Shown piece after piece: positions 1 to 8,006 of a stretch of 64,000 nucleotides of DNA (the first letter of the stretch is position 1; each line of letters starts with the position of its first letter). The notes under the pieces are model-generated. The model did not search any database and had not been told where the DNA came from. It saw only the letters and a list, made by a program, of their open reading frames with translations. A program made the translations under genes and the position numbers. The DNA lies in contig NZ_JAKJXE010000004.1 of the NCBI RefSeq assembly GCF_021728295.1, forward strand, positions 310,001 to 374,000, given 5' to 3'. The DNA comes from Pseudomonas petrae (GTDB lineage Bacteria; Pseudomonadota; Gammaproteobacteria; Pseudomonadales; Pseudomonadaceae).

Positions 1-40
1 CCGTTACCACACAATGCGGGAACGGACAACACATAAACCT

Positions 41-126
41 GTAGGAGCGCGCTTGCCCGCGAATGCAATATGCCTGTGACACATTCATCGGCTGACACAC
101 CGCATCGCGGGCAAGCGCGCTCCTAC
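41..126. repeat. REP pair, GTAGGAGCGCGCTTGCCCGCG family
   Basis: Two inverted copies of a REP palindrome (GTAGGAGCGCGCTTGCCCGCG and its complement) face each other across about 40 bp, upstream of the ureidoglycolate lyase gene. This is the usual BIME/REPIN-like arrangement in Pseudomonas. I call this family B below. No gene is visible in the first 199 bases. Confidence 0.85.
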
Positions 127-199
127 AAGGGATTTGCAAGTCTTTAGATCCTGCACGAACCGAATATTCAATTTTTGATTTCGAGAAAGAAGACCCAGC

Positions 200-703
200 A
201 TGCGCACACTGATCATCGAGCCGTTGACCCAGGCAGCCTTCGCCCCGTTCGGCGATGTCATCGAAACCGACGGCAGCGATCATTTCATGATCAATAACGG
301 CTCGACCATGCGCTTTCACCGTCTGGCCGAGGTTGAAACGGCGACGCCCGACGACCAGGCGATCATCAGCATCTTTCGCGCCGAGGCGCTGGACATGCCG
401 TTGACCATCAGCATGCTGGAGCGCCACCCGCTGGGCAGCCAGGCGTTCATTCCGCTGCTCGGCCATCCTTTTCTGGTCGTGGTCGCGCCATTTGGCGATG
501 CACCTGAACCCGAGTTGACCCGCGCCTTCATCACCAATGGCAGGCAGGGTGTTAATTACCATCGCGGCGTCTGGCACCACCCGGTGCTGACGATCGAAAA
601 GCGGGATGACTTCCTGGTGGTTGATCGCAGTGGCAGTGGCAATAACTGCGATGAGCATTTCTTCGAAGAGAGTCAGAAGATGGTTCTCGATCCCCAACTA
701 TAA
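200..703 (+). CDS. allA: ureidoglycolate lyase
   Basis: 167 residues, full length for AllA, the cupin-like lyase that splits ureidoglycolate into glyoxylate and urea, the last step of purine ring breakdown. Family-typical stretches are ERHPLGSQAFIPL (74-86), which is also the usual hallmark of the family, and GVNYHRGVWHHPVL (117-130), which carries active-site histidines. The ATG at 200 is the first in frame. It is followed after 47 bp by puuD on the same strand, so the two are probably cotranscribed. No signal peptide, so cytoplasmic. Identification rests on motif recognition rather than a search. Confidence 0.93.
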   Translation: MRTLIIEPLTQAAFAPFGDVIETDGSDHFMINNGSTMRFHRLAEVETATPDDQAIISIFRAEALDMPLTISMLERHPLGSQAFIPLLGHPFLVVVAPFGDAPEPELTRAFITNGRQGVNYHRGVWHHPVLTIEKRDDFLVVDRSGSGNNCDEHFFEESQKMVLDPQL

Positions 704-750
704 GAAGGGTCTGACCACCCGTTAAGGGGTGGCAGGCAAAGGGTAAGACT

Positions 751-2094
751 GTGGCTGCACATCTGATGGAATGGCTGAATCTGGGCGTGCGCTGGATTCA
801 CATGATCGTCGGGATCGCCTGGATCGGCGCGTCCTTTTATTTCGTCTGGCTGGAGAACAACCTCAACCGCGCCAACCCCCGTGACGGTCTGTCGGGCGAC
901 CTCTGGGCGATTCACGGCGGCGGTATCTACCACCTGGAAAAGTACAAGCTGGCGCCGCCGACCATGCCGGACGACCTGCACTGGTTCAAATGGGAAGCCT
1001 ACTGGACCTGGATGTCGGGCATTGCGCTGCTGTGCATCGTGTTCTATTCCAACCCCACCCTTTACCTGCTGGCACCCGGCAGCACGCTGAGCGGCGGCGC
1101 AGGCATCGCCATCGGTGTCGGCTCACTGATCGCCAGTTGGACGATCTACGACATCCTGTGCGATTCGCCGCTGGGCAAGCGCCCTGCCCTGCTGGGCCTG
1201 GTGCTGTTCGTGCTGATCATCGCTGCCTGCTTCGGCTTCAGCCAGGTGTTCAGCGGGCGGGCGGCTTACCTGCACACGGGTGCGATCATCGGCACGATCA
1301 TGGTCGGCAACGTGCTGCGCATCATCATGCCGGCCCAGCGCGCGCTGGTCGCCGCCATCGCCGAGCACCGCACGCCGGACCCGTCGCTGCCCGCCAAAGG
1401 ATTGCTGCGTTCACGGCACAACAACTACTTCACCCTGCCGGTGCTGTTCATCATGATCAGCAACCACTTCCCGAGCACGTACGGCAGTCAGTACAACTGG
1501 CTGATTCTGGCCGGGATCGCGGTGTGTGCGGTGCTGGTGCGTCACTACTTCAACACCCGTCACAACAGCCACAAATATGCGTGGGCCCTGCCGGTCGGCG
1601 CGCTGGGCATGATGTGCCTGGCCTACGTCACCGGCCCCGCGCAAATGCCGCGCGGCCCGGACGTCGCGGCGAACATCCAGTACCAGCCACTGCCGGGCAC
1701 CGCCATTGGCGGCCATCGCACCGACGAACAGCCGAAGCCTGAAGTCGCGCCAGTCCCAGCCGCAGCCGCAGCCGCAGCCCCGGCACCTGCAGCAGCGGTT
1801 GAAGCCCAACCGGCGCAGGCCAGCACCGGCGGTGTGGATTTCGAGAAGGTCCACAGCGTGATTCAGGAACGCTGCACCGTCTGCCATTCCGCCAAACCGA
1901 CCAGCCCGCTGTTCAGCAGCGCGCCGGCCGGGATCATGTTCGACACGCCGCAACAGATCCAGCAACTCGCCCCACGCATTCAGGCCCAGGCCGTGACCGC
2001 GCAGATCATGCCGCTGGGCAATATCACCCAGATGACCCAACAGGAACGTGACCTGCTGGGGCAATGGATCGATAAAGGGGCACAGACGAACTGA
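751..2094 (+). CDS. puuD: urate hydroxylase PuuD, membrane-bound with C-terminal cytochrome c domain
   Basis: 447 residues. The N-terminal ~300 residues are a multi-spanning membrane domain typical of PuuD, which oxidises urate to 5-hydroxyisourate. A low-complexity Ala/Pro linker (about 333-357) leads to a C-terminal cytochrome c domain with haem motif CTVCH (375-379) and likely distal Met in the MPLGNITQM stretch. The start is GTG at 751; an ATG five codons later would also work, but the N-terminus MAAHLMEWLNLGVRW resembles homologues. Haem attachment would need the Ccm system encoded at 14.5-21.6 kb in this window. Follows allA by 47 bp. Confidence 0.93.
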   Translation: MAAHLMEWLNLGVRWIHMIVGIAWIGASFYFVWLENNLNRANPRDGLSGDLWAIHGGGIYHLEKYKLAPPTMPDDLHWFKWEAYWTWMSGIALLCIVFYSNPTLYLLAPGSTLSGGAGIAIGVGSLIASWTIYDILCDSPLGKRPALLGLVLFVLIIAACFGFSQVFSGRAAYLHTGAIIGTIMVGNVLRIIMPAQRALVAAIAEHRTPDPSLPAKGLLRSRHNNYFTLPVLFIMISNHFPSTYGSQYNWLILAGIAVCAVLVRHYFNTRHNSHKYAWALPVGALGMMCLAYVTGPAQMPRGPDVAANIQYQPLPGTAIGGHRTDEQPKPEVAPVPAAAAAAAPAPAAAVEAQPAQASTGGVDFEKVHSVIQERCTVCHSAKPTSPLFSSAPAGIMFDTPQQIQQLAPRIQAQAVTAQIMPLGNITQMTQQERDLLGQWIDKGAQTN

Positions 2095-2130
2095 TCGGCT
2101 GACTGCAGGTTCATGGACGAATGAATCTCC

Positions 2131-2263
2131 TGTAGGCGCGTGGCTTGTCCCGCGATCTGGCGCGCAGCGGCAGCAAATGGGTTCCCGCGTTTCATCAGAT
2201 GCACAGGGTTATCCGATTTGCGACCGGTTCCCGGTTGATCGCGGGACAAGCCACGCTCCTACA
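2131..2263. repeat. divergent REP pair between puuD and the permease
   Basis: Inverted pair of a REP variant (TGTAGGCGCGTGGCTTGTCCCGCG and complement GCGGGACAAGCCACGCTCCTACA) in the 234-bp gap. It is related to family B but with a GTGGCTTGTCCCGC core. Confidence 0.75.
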
Positions 2264-2328
2264 GAAACAGCGTTCCACCGCCCTGCCACACCGGGCGTAC
2301 TCAAAAAATAAAAACAATGAGGTGTTGC

Positions 2329-3684
2329 ATGTCCGAGTCAACTCACGCGCGCATTCCTGCCGCGCCGCCACGACAGCCCCTGCCATTGCTGCAACTGATT
2401 CTGGTGGGCCTGCAACACGTCCTGTTGATGTACGGCGGTGCCGTTGCGGTGCCGCTGATCATCGGCCAGGCCGCCGGGCTTTCCCGGGAGGAAATCGCCT
2501 TTCTGATCAACGCCGACCTGCTCGTCGCCGGCATTGCCACGGTGGTGCAGTCCCTCGGCATCGGTCCGCTGGGGATTCGCATGCCGATCATGATGGGCGC
2601 CAGTTTCGCCGCCGTCGGCAGCATGGTGGCGATGGCCGGGATGAGTGGCGTCGGCCTGCCGGGCATCTTCGGCGCGACCATCGCAGCGGGCTTCTTCGGC
2701 ATGCTGATCGCGCCGTTCATGTCGAAAATCGTGCGCTTCTTTCCGCCGCTGGTGACCGGCACGGTGATCACCTCGATCGGGCTGTCGCTGTTCCCGGTGG
2801 CGGTCAACTGGGCGGGCGGCGGCAGCAAGGCGGTGAGTTTCGGCGACCCGGTCTACCTCGGCGTCGCCGCGCTGGTGTTGCTGACCATCCTGCTGATCAA
2901 CCGCTTCATGCGCGGGTTCTGGGTGAACATCTCCGTGCTGATCGGCATGGGCCTGGGCTACATCCTCTCCGGCTTCATCGGCATGGTCGACCTCAGTGGT
3001 CTGGGTCAGGCCGAATGGCTGAAGGTGGTCACGCCCCTGCACTTCGGCATGCCGCAATTCAGCCTCGCGCCGATCCTGTCGATGTGCCTGGTGGTGGTGA
3101 TCATTTTTGTCGAATCCACGGGGATGTTCCTCGCACTGGGCAAGATCACCGACCGCGAAGTCACGCCGGGCATGTTGCGCCGGGGGCTGCTGTGCGACGC
3201 GGCCGCCTCGTTTCTCGCGGGCTTTCTCAACACCTTCACCCATTCCTCGTTTGCGCAGAACATCGGCCTGGTGCAGATGACCGGCGTGCGCTGCCGCTCG
3301 GTGACCATCGTCGCGGGCGGGTTTCTCATCGTGCTCAGTTTGCTGCCGAAAGCGGCGTATCTGGTGGCCTCGATTCCGCCTGCGGTACTGGGCGGCGCGG
3401 CCATCGCGATGTTCGGCATGGTCGCCGCCACCGGGATCAAGATCCTCCAGGAAGCGGACATCGCCGATCGGCGCAACCAGCTGCTGGTCGCGGTGAGCAT
3501 CGGCATGGGCCTGATCCCGGTGGTGCGGCCGGAGTTCTTCAGCCAACTGCCACAGTGGATGGGGCCGATCACCCATAGCGGCATCGCCATGGCGACATTG
3601 AGCGCGGTGTTGCTGAACCTGCTGTTCAATGTCCTCGGCGGTGCCGACCGCGCGGCGATTGCCGGGCCGCTGCATTCACACTGA
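2329..3684 (+). CDS. NCS2-family purine/uracil permease (urate or xanthine uptake)
   Basis: 451 residues from the chosen ATG at 2329. An in-frame ATG four codons earlier overlaps the ribosome site: GAGGTG at 2319-2324 lies just upstream of 2329, so I prefer the later start. About 12-14 membrane segments. NCS2 landmarks are QH (29-30) in the first helix, VESTG (261-265) and the signature FAQNIGLVQMTGVR (308-321). The family imports xanthine, urate or uracil with a proton or sodium ion. Neighbours for urate oxidation and ureidoglycolate cleavage suggest a purine, but substrate cannot be read from sequence. Confidence 0.92.
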   Translation: MSESTHARIPAAPPRQPLPLLQLILVGLQHVLLMYGGAVAVPLIIGQAAGLSREEIAFLINADLLVAGIATVVQSLGIGPLGIRMPIMMGASFAAVGSMVAMAGMSGVGLPGIFGATIAAGFFGMLIAPFMSKIVRFFPPLVTGTVITSIGLSLFPVAVNWAGGGSKAVSFGDPVYLGVAALVLLTILLINRFMRGFWVNISVLIGMGLGYILSGFIGMVDLSGLGQAEWLKVVTPLHFGMPQFSLAPILSMCLVVVIIFVESTGMFLALGKITDREVTPGMLRRGLLCDAAASFLAGFLNTFTHSSFAQNIGLVQMTGVRCRSVTIVAGGFLIVLSLLPKAAYLVASIPPAVLGGAAIAMFGMVAATGIKILQEADIADRRNQLLVAVSIGMGLIPVVRPEFFSQLPQWMGPITHSGIAMATLSAVLLNLLFNVLGGADRAAIAGPLHSH

Positions 3685-3707
3685 GGGGTTGCCCTGTTTT
3701 CGACGGG

Positions 3708-3728
3708 AGTGCTCTGTCACAGAGCACT
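3708..3728. promoter_or_regulatory. 21-bp near-perfect palindrome after the permease gene
   Basis: AGTGCTCTGT-C-ACAGAGCACT: ten-base arms around one central base, 24 bp after the permease stop. No T-run follows, so it is a poor intrinsic terminator; an operator or mRNA 3' stem is possible. Confidence 0.4.
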
Positions 3729-3881
3729 TGAGCACGGCAGCGCGAGTCAGTATCCTCCGCCGCCGCTCGAATTCAGTCCAATAACAACACTGCCACCAAC
3801 CTGACTGACCGGACAACTCTCCGATCAGCCCGTGCATCTTCCAAACGGCATCGACATATCGACCAATCGACTGTTTTCTAA

Positions 3882-3912
3882 ACAGCCGGCGGGGCTTTTT
3901 CGTCTTTTTTCA
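3882..3912 (+). terminator. possible weak intrinsic terminator before the porin gene
   Basis: A short AGCC/GGCT stem is followed by a broken run of thymines (3896-3910). The rest of the 358-bp gap 3685-4042 holds no gene that I can support; it includes one AATAACAA motif (3780-3787) of the Hfq/Crc-binding type, too little to call a site. Confidence 0.35.
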
Positions 3913-4042
3913 AGGTGTTGGCTCAGCTTTTGCTATCCACTCAAAGCTGACCAAACAGACAACTTAGTCAATTAAAACCAAGGCGCCATAACAGAGCGTC
4001 AGTTCGCAAAAAACCACGACGTCAATCCAAGGGAGTATTTAC

Positions 4043-4831
4043 ATGAACCGCACGCTTTCCAGCCTGATGGCCGCCAGTAGCCTGCTTGCCGCCACGCCGG
4101 CCATGTCGGGTGATCTGCTGCAGTGGCAGAGCAACAGCTTGACGTACCTCTACGGCAAGAACTTCGCCGTGAACCCTGAGAACCAGCAGACGTTCACCTA
4201 CGAACATGCCGATGGCTGGAAATACGGCGATAACTTCGTCTTCCTCGATTACATCAATTACAACGGCAAGAAGGACGGCAGCCTGGGCAACGCCTCGACG
4301 TACGGCGAGATTTCCCCGCGCCTGTCGATGGGCAAGATCTTCGATCAGAAATTTCAGCTGGGGCCCATCACTGACGTGTTGTTGGCGACGACTTACGAGT
4401 TTGGCGAAGGGGATGTCGAGTCCTACCTGATCGGCCCGGGTTTTGACTTGAAGGTGCCTGGCTTTGATTACTTCCAGCTGAACTTCTACAAGCGTTACAA
4501 CGACGGCCACCGCGCAGGCTACGGCGCCTGGCAGATTACCCCGGTGTGGTCCTACACGATTCCGGTAGGCAAGTCCGACATTCTCATCGACGGTTTCATG
4601 GACTGGGTCGTGGACAACAAACAGTCCAACAGCAAAGGCGACTACCACTCCAACCTGCACTTCAACCCGCAGATCAAATACGACCTGGGCAAGGCGCTTA
4701 ATCTTCCGGACCGACAGCTGTATGTGGGCGTCGAGTACGACTACTGGAGCAACAAGTACGGCATCAACGACACGCGCTCTTTCGACACCGACCAGAACAC
4801 GGCGAGCTTACTGGTGAAAGTGTTCTTCTGA
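4043..4831 (+). CDS. Tsx/OmpK-family outer membrane channel
   Basis: 262 residues with a cleavable signal peptide (about 1-23, ending at AMSG). The mature part alternates aromatic and charged residues as in a beta-barrel and ends in phenylalanine (VKVFF), the C-terminal signature for outer-membrane insertion. The pattern matches nucleoside-specific channel Tsx / OmpK proteins, which pass nucleosides and related solutes. GGGAG sits 8 bp before the ATG. Its position beside a purine permease and purine catabolic genes fits an outer-membrane route for purines; substrate is inferred from context. Confidence 0.88.
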   Translation: MNRTLSSLMAASSLLAATPAMSGDLLQWQSNSLTYLYGKNFAVNPENQQTFTYEHADGWKYGDNFVFLDYINYNGKKDGSLGNASTYGEISPRLSMGKIFDQKFQLGPITDVLLATTYEFGEGDVESYLIGPGFDLKVPGFDYFQLNFYKRYNDGHRAGYGAWQITPVWSYTIPVGKSDILIDGFMDWVVDNKQSNSKGDYHSNLHFNPQIKYDLGKALNLPDRQLYVGVEYDYWSNKYGINDTRSFDTDQNTASLLVKVFF

Positions 4832-5041
4832 TCGCTTCGGGACGCTGCTGGCAAGCGCCTTCGCGGGCCGTTGCCATCAGGCGTCCACTGCAAAATGTCC
4901 GGGGCATTGCGCTCCGGGCAATTAATGCGCTTTTCATTTTCATACGACCGATTTTTAACTTCCGCTCCGGGATGATAGGCACCGTCGGCCACAGTCAGGC
5001 AGACACTCGAACCTCCCTGTCTGAACCACCCGGTAATCACA

Positions 5042-5800
5042 ATGAACAAACTTCCGCAGATTACGCTCGCGTTCTGGGTCATGAAAATCTGTGCCACCAC
5101 GTTAGGCGAAACAGCAGGCGACTTGCTGTCGATGACCCTCGACGTTGGCTATCTGATCAGCTCCCTTATCTTGATCAGCGTGTTTGTCGTCACGCTGATC
5201 ACGCAACTGGCCTCCAAACGCTATAATCCGGCGCTGTACTGGTTGGTGATTCTTTCCACCAGCACCGCGGGCACCACCATGTCCGACTTCATGGACCGCA
5301 CACTTGGCCTCGGTTATGCGGCGGGTTCGGCCATTCTGGTGGCGATCCTGCTGGCGATCTTCTCGGCCTGGTACTGGAGCGAAAGGTCATTGTCAGTAAG
5401 CCGCGTCACGACCCTGAAAGCCGAGCTGTTCTATTGGTTCGCCATCCTGTTCTCGAACACCCTGGGCACTGCGCTGGGCGACTTCCTGGCGGACGACTCT
5501 GGGCTGGGCTTCATGGGCGGGGCATTGCTGATCGGCTCGGCGATTGCCGTAATCGTGGTGCTTCACTACACCACCCGGTTGTCTTCGGTGGCGTTGTTCT
5601 GGATCGCCTTCGTGCTGACTCGCCCGTTCGGGGCGACATTGGGCGATGTGCTGACCAAACCCCATGAAAAAGGCGGGCTGGACTTCGGCACCGTGGGTTC
5701 GTCGATGGTTCTGCTGGGCATTCTGGTGCTGCTGGTAGGCGCCGCCATGTATTACAACCGCAAGCCCGCGCCGGCCTTTGCGGCGATCAGCGACAATTAA
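5042..5800 (+). CDS. integral membrane protein with four internal repeats (COG4705-like)
   Basis: 252 residues, about eight hydrophobic helices. Four homologous units each carry a T-x-G-x-T-x-x-D-like motif followed by a glycine-rich LGY/LGF stretch: CATTLGETAGDLLS (19-32), TSTAGTTMSDFMDR (about 76-89), FSNTLGTALGDFLAD (about 138-152) and LTRPFGATLGDVLTK (about 193-207). Each unit probably makes two helices. It resembles the predicted membrane-anchored protein family COG4705, with no established function that I can name. It is not clearly tied to the purine genes. Separated from the porin gene by 210 bp with no visible gene. Confidence 0.8.
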   Translation: MNKLPQITLAFWVMKICATTLGETAGDLLSMTLDVGYLISSLILISVFVVTLITQLASKRYNPALYWLVILSTSTAGTTMSDFMDRTLGLGYAAGSAILVAILLAIFSAWYWSERSLSVSRVTTLKAELFYWFAILFSNTLGTALGDFLADDSGLGFMGGALLIGSAIAVIVVLHYTTRLSSVALFWIAFVLTRPFGATLGDVLTKPHEKGGLDFGTVGSSMVLLGILVLLVGAAMYYNRKPAPAFAAISDN

Positions 5801-5826
5801 GCGCAGACGACTGATTGACATGGCGC

Positions 5827-5895
5827 GCGTTTGCCCGGGACCAAAGAACGTCAACGACCCACCCAGGCTGACGTTCAACGGTCACAGGCAAACGC
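5827..5895. promoter_or_regulatory. nested inverted repeats between convergent genes
   Basis: GCGTTTGCC (5827-5835) pairs with GGCAAACGC (5887-5895) and encloses a second stem AACGTCA (5847-5853) / TGACGTT (5869-5875). It lies between the ends of the membrane-protein gene and the small minus-strand gene, where a bidirectional 3' structure would be expected. No T-run is present. Confidence 0.45.
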
Positions 5896-5911
5896 GGCCA
5901 GGGTCACCCGC

Positions 5912-6136
5912 TCAGGAGTGCCCTTCCCACGGCAGCGGCTTGCCCGCTCGCACCCTCGCGTTGAGCGAGCGCAAAAGGTCGAGGGGATCACGGTCCTTCA
6001 TCGCATGACTCTGCTCGTCGACCCAGGTCATGACCTGCTGCCGGTCGAGCGTCGGTCGGCGGTGCAGGATTTCCACCAACTGCCGCTCGCAATGCTGGGC
6101 ATACGCAACGACGCTGGAAAACAATGGGCTATTCAT
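5912..6136 (-). CDS. small hypothetical protein, 74 aa
   Basis: 74 residues, acidic and basic mixed, predicted helical (SSVVAYAQHCERQLVEIL near the N-terminus), ending GKPLPWEGHS. No membrane segment or signal. GAGGTG lies 8 bp before the ATG, which supports real translation. It is divergent from the TetR gene and convergent with the membrane-protein gene. I do not recognise the family. Confidence 0.6.
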   Translation of the reverse strand: MNSPLFSSVVAYAQHCERQLVEILHRRPTLDRQQVMTWVDEQSHAMKDRDPLDLLRSLNARVRAGKPLPWEGHS

Positions 6137-6374
6137 GCTGCCAACACCTCGCCACCGAATACGCGTTCAGCCTTGATAAGGCGCCAGTTCTGATAGTGCT
6201 GCTTTGGTAATGCTCCCGGTACAACCCGCCACACAATACCACTGGCGCGCGGTCGCGACAGCGGCAAGCCGGTGCGGGAAAGGGATGTCGTTGCGTGGCA
6301 GTGGCAATGTTGAGCCTGCCGCGAGGCCGGTGCTAACATTCGCCACCGCCGAGCAGGCAAGGACATACCGGTTT

Positions 6375-6983
6375 ATGAGCAGCATCCGCGAGCGCAACAA
6401 AGAACTGATCCTGCGCGCAGCCAGTGAAGAATTTGCCGATAAGGGATTCGCCGCCAGCAAGACCAGCGACATCGCCGCCAAGGCTGGTGTGCCTAAGCCC
6501 AACGTCTATTACTACTTCAAATCGAAGGACAACCTGTACCGCGAGGTGCTCGAAAGCATCATCGAGCCGATCATGCAGGCATCGACGCCATTCAATCGCG
6601 AGGGTGTGCCGGCTGAAGTGTTGACGAGTTACATCCGCTCCAAGATCCGCATCTCCCGCGACCTGCCCTTCGCCTCAAAGGTGTTCGCCAGCGAGATCAT
6701 GCACGGCGCGCCGCATCTGACGCCCGAGCAGGTTAGGCAGTTGAATGGGCAGGCCAGGCACAACATCGAGTGCATTCAGGGCTGGATTGATGATGGCCTG
6801 ATCGCGCCGATCGACCCCCATCACCTGATGTTCAGCATCTGGGCCGCGACCCAGACCTACGCCGATTTCGACTGGCAGATTTCCACTGTGACCGGTAAAG
6901 CGAACCTGGACGACGCTGATTACGAAGCGGCCGCCAAGACCATTATCCGGTTGGTGCTCAAAGGATGTGAGCCGGACCGCTGA
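6375..6983 (+). CDS. TetR-family regulator, RutR-like
   Basis: 202 residues from the ATG at 6375; the frame is open further upstream, but the family N-terminus (MSSIRERNKELILRAA) begins here. The helix-turn-helix is SKTSDIAAKAGVPKPNVYYYF (about 27-47). The C-terminal part (long helices, IRSKIRISRDLPFASKVFASEIMHGAPHL) looks like the YcdC/RutR ligand-binding domain. RutR-type proteins respond to pyrimidines or purines, so control of the neighbouring purine uptake and breakdown genes is a reasonable inference. It is convergent with the response regulator, 3 bp apart. Confidence 0.87.
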   Translation: MSSIRERNKELILRAASEEFADKGFAASKTSDIAAKAGVPKPNVYYYFKSKDNLYREVLESIIEPIMQASTPFNREGVPAEVLTSYIRSKIRISRDLPFASKVFASEIMHGAPHLTPEQVRQLNGQARHNIECIQGWIDDGLIAPIDPHHLMFSIWAATQTYADFDWQISTVTGKANLDDADYEAAAKTIIRLVLKGCEPDR

Positions 6984-6986
6984 GGG

Positions 6987-7385
6987 TCACAGGCTTTCGT
7001 CTTTGTCATAGCCCAAGGCCCTGTTCACGCCCTGTAAAAGCTGACCGAAGCTCCAGGGTTTGCGAATGAACACGACCGGATGCGCGACGCCAGAGCTCTC
7101 AGGTGTCTCGTGACCTGACATGATCAGAATCGGGATGTGCGGATACTTGTTGCGCGACAGGTTCGCAAGGTCGGCACCGTTCAAGGTGCCCGGCATGAGG
7201 ATGTCGGTCAAAAGGAGCGCCACGTCGGCCGAGCTGCTCTCGAGGTAAGTCGCCGCCTCGTCTGCCGTCTCCAGCGCATGGGTGGTAAAGCCTTCATCCT
7301 CGAGGATCTCGCACACGAACTCGCGAATGATTTCCTCGTCCTCAACCACCAGAATGAGTCCCATGTTTGGTACGTCTGCTGCCAT
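6987..7385 (-). CDS. single-domain response regulator (receiver only)
   Basis: 132 residues from ATG 7385; ATG 7364 is an alternative. The open frame extends to 7694 but the extension is not receiver-like and overlaps the small RNA terminator at 7574, so I reject it. Receiver landmarks: acidic pair E15/D16 in VVEDEE, phosphoacceptor D61 in LLTDILMPG, S90 in LIMSGHE and K109 in FIRKPW. No output domain, so it probably acts by protein contact, as CheY-like proteins do. No cognate kinase gene is adjacent. Confidence 0.85.
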   Translation of the reverse strand: MAADVPNMGLILVVEDEEIIREFVCEILEDEGFTTHALETADEAATYLESSSADVALLLTDILMPGTLNGADLANLSRNKYPHIPILIMSGHETPESSGVAHPVVFIRKPWSFGQLLQGVNRALGYDKDESL

Positions 7386-7571
7386 TTGCGCCACATCCAC
7401 AATAATTATTTCCCATGCCTGCCCGGCCGGCCCTGTCCTGGACTCGGGTGTAGTCCGTACTGTGAGCGGCGCAAGCGCCGGAAATTCCATTGGGAAACAA
7501 CATTTGGTCGAAACGTCGTACAGATTCGGGAAATAAATGCATGCGAAAGGTCCTTCACTAAATCGCAAGCA

Positions 7572-7596
7572 ATAAAAAACCCGCCGAAGCGGGTTT
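7572..7596 (-). terminator. intrinsic terminator of the Rsm-like RNA
   Basis: AAACCCGC-TTCG-GCGGGTTT stem (7577-7596) with a TTCG tetraloop, directly continued by TTTTTTATT on the minus strand. It has no protein-coding gene upstream on this strand, which is what exposed the RNA. Confidence 0.9.
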
Positions 7597-7710
7597 GTGC
7601 AACACCGTCCAACTTCCTGTTGGCCGCCAATGCCTGGCAACGGTCGATCATCCTTGATCCTGCAGCGGTCCGTTGCTGCAGTTGATGGATCCAATGTATC
7701 GCGATGATGT
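7574..7710 (-). ncRNA. Rsm/Csr-type regulatory small RNA candidate (RsmX/Y/Z-like)
   Basis: Read on the minus strand, about 135 nt hold six GGA triplets and end in a strong intrinsic terminator. Three GGA motifs sit in hairpin loops: TGCAGC-AACGGACC-GCTGCA (7661-7680), GATCA-AGGA-TGATC (7646-7659) and CCAAC-AGGAA-GTTGG (7609-7623). This is the hallmark of RNAs that sequester RsmA/CsrA. Upstream, TGTAAG-AAATGC-CTT at 7785-7799 resembles the left part of the GacA box (TGTAAG-N6-CTTACA; right half degenerate). The 5' end is uncertain (about 7700-7735). It lies between a response regulator and a chemoreceptor gene. Confidence 0.75.
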
Positions 7711-8006
7711 GTTTCAACCTAGAGCCAAGTTCCTCAGCTTGTGTAAGCCTTTCGCTATATCTGTATCGAGTCTGACGCCATGCGAAGGCATTTCTTACAG
7801 CTAATTCGGCTCATGTGCCTGCAATTGCAGATAAATCCCTGCGCCACTCTCAGGTTTATCACCGGTAAGCCGAGACGCTTAATGACACAGCGTCATCTCT
7901 CTGTCCTTTGACGGTCCCCGATCCGCTGTCCCACAACCGGTTTGCCCGGCGCGCTGCCCCAAGACGCCTGCCCCAATAAAAAGAACACACAAACGGAGTG
8001 ACGATC

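Noticed and set aside
3779..3800. CrcZ/CrcY-like RNA
   Set aside because: Only one AANAANAA motif is present and there is no CbrB context or repeat of the motif.
7386..7694. N-terminal extension of the response regulator to 7694
   Set aside because: The extra residues are not receiver-like, include many cysteines, and run through the small RNA and its terminator.
7785..7802. Perfect GacA box
   Set aside because: Only the left half and the first bases of the right half match TGTAAG-N6-CTTACA; reported as partial support only.
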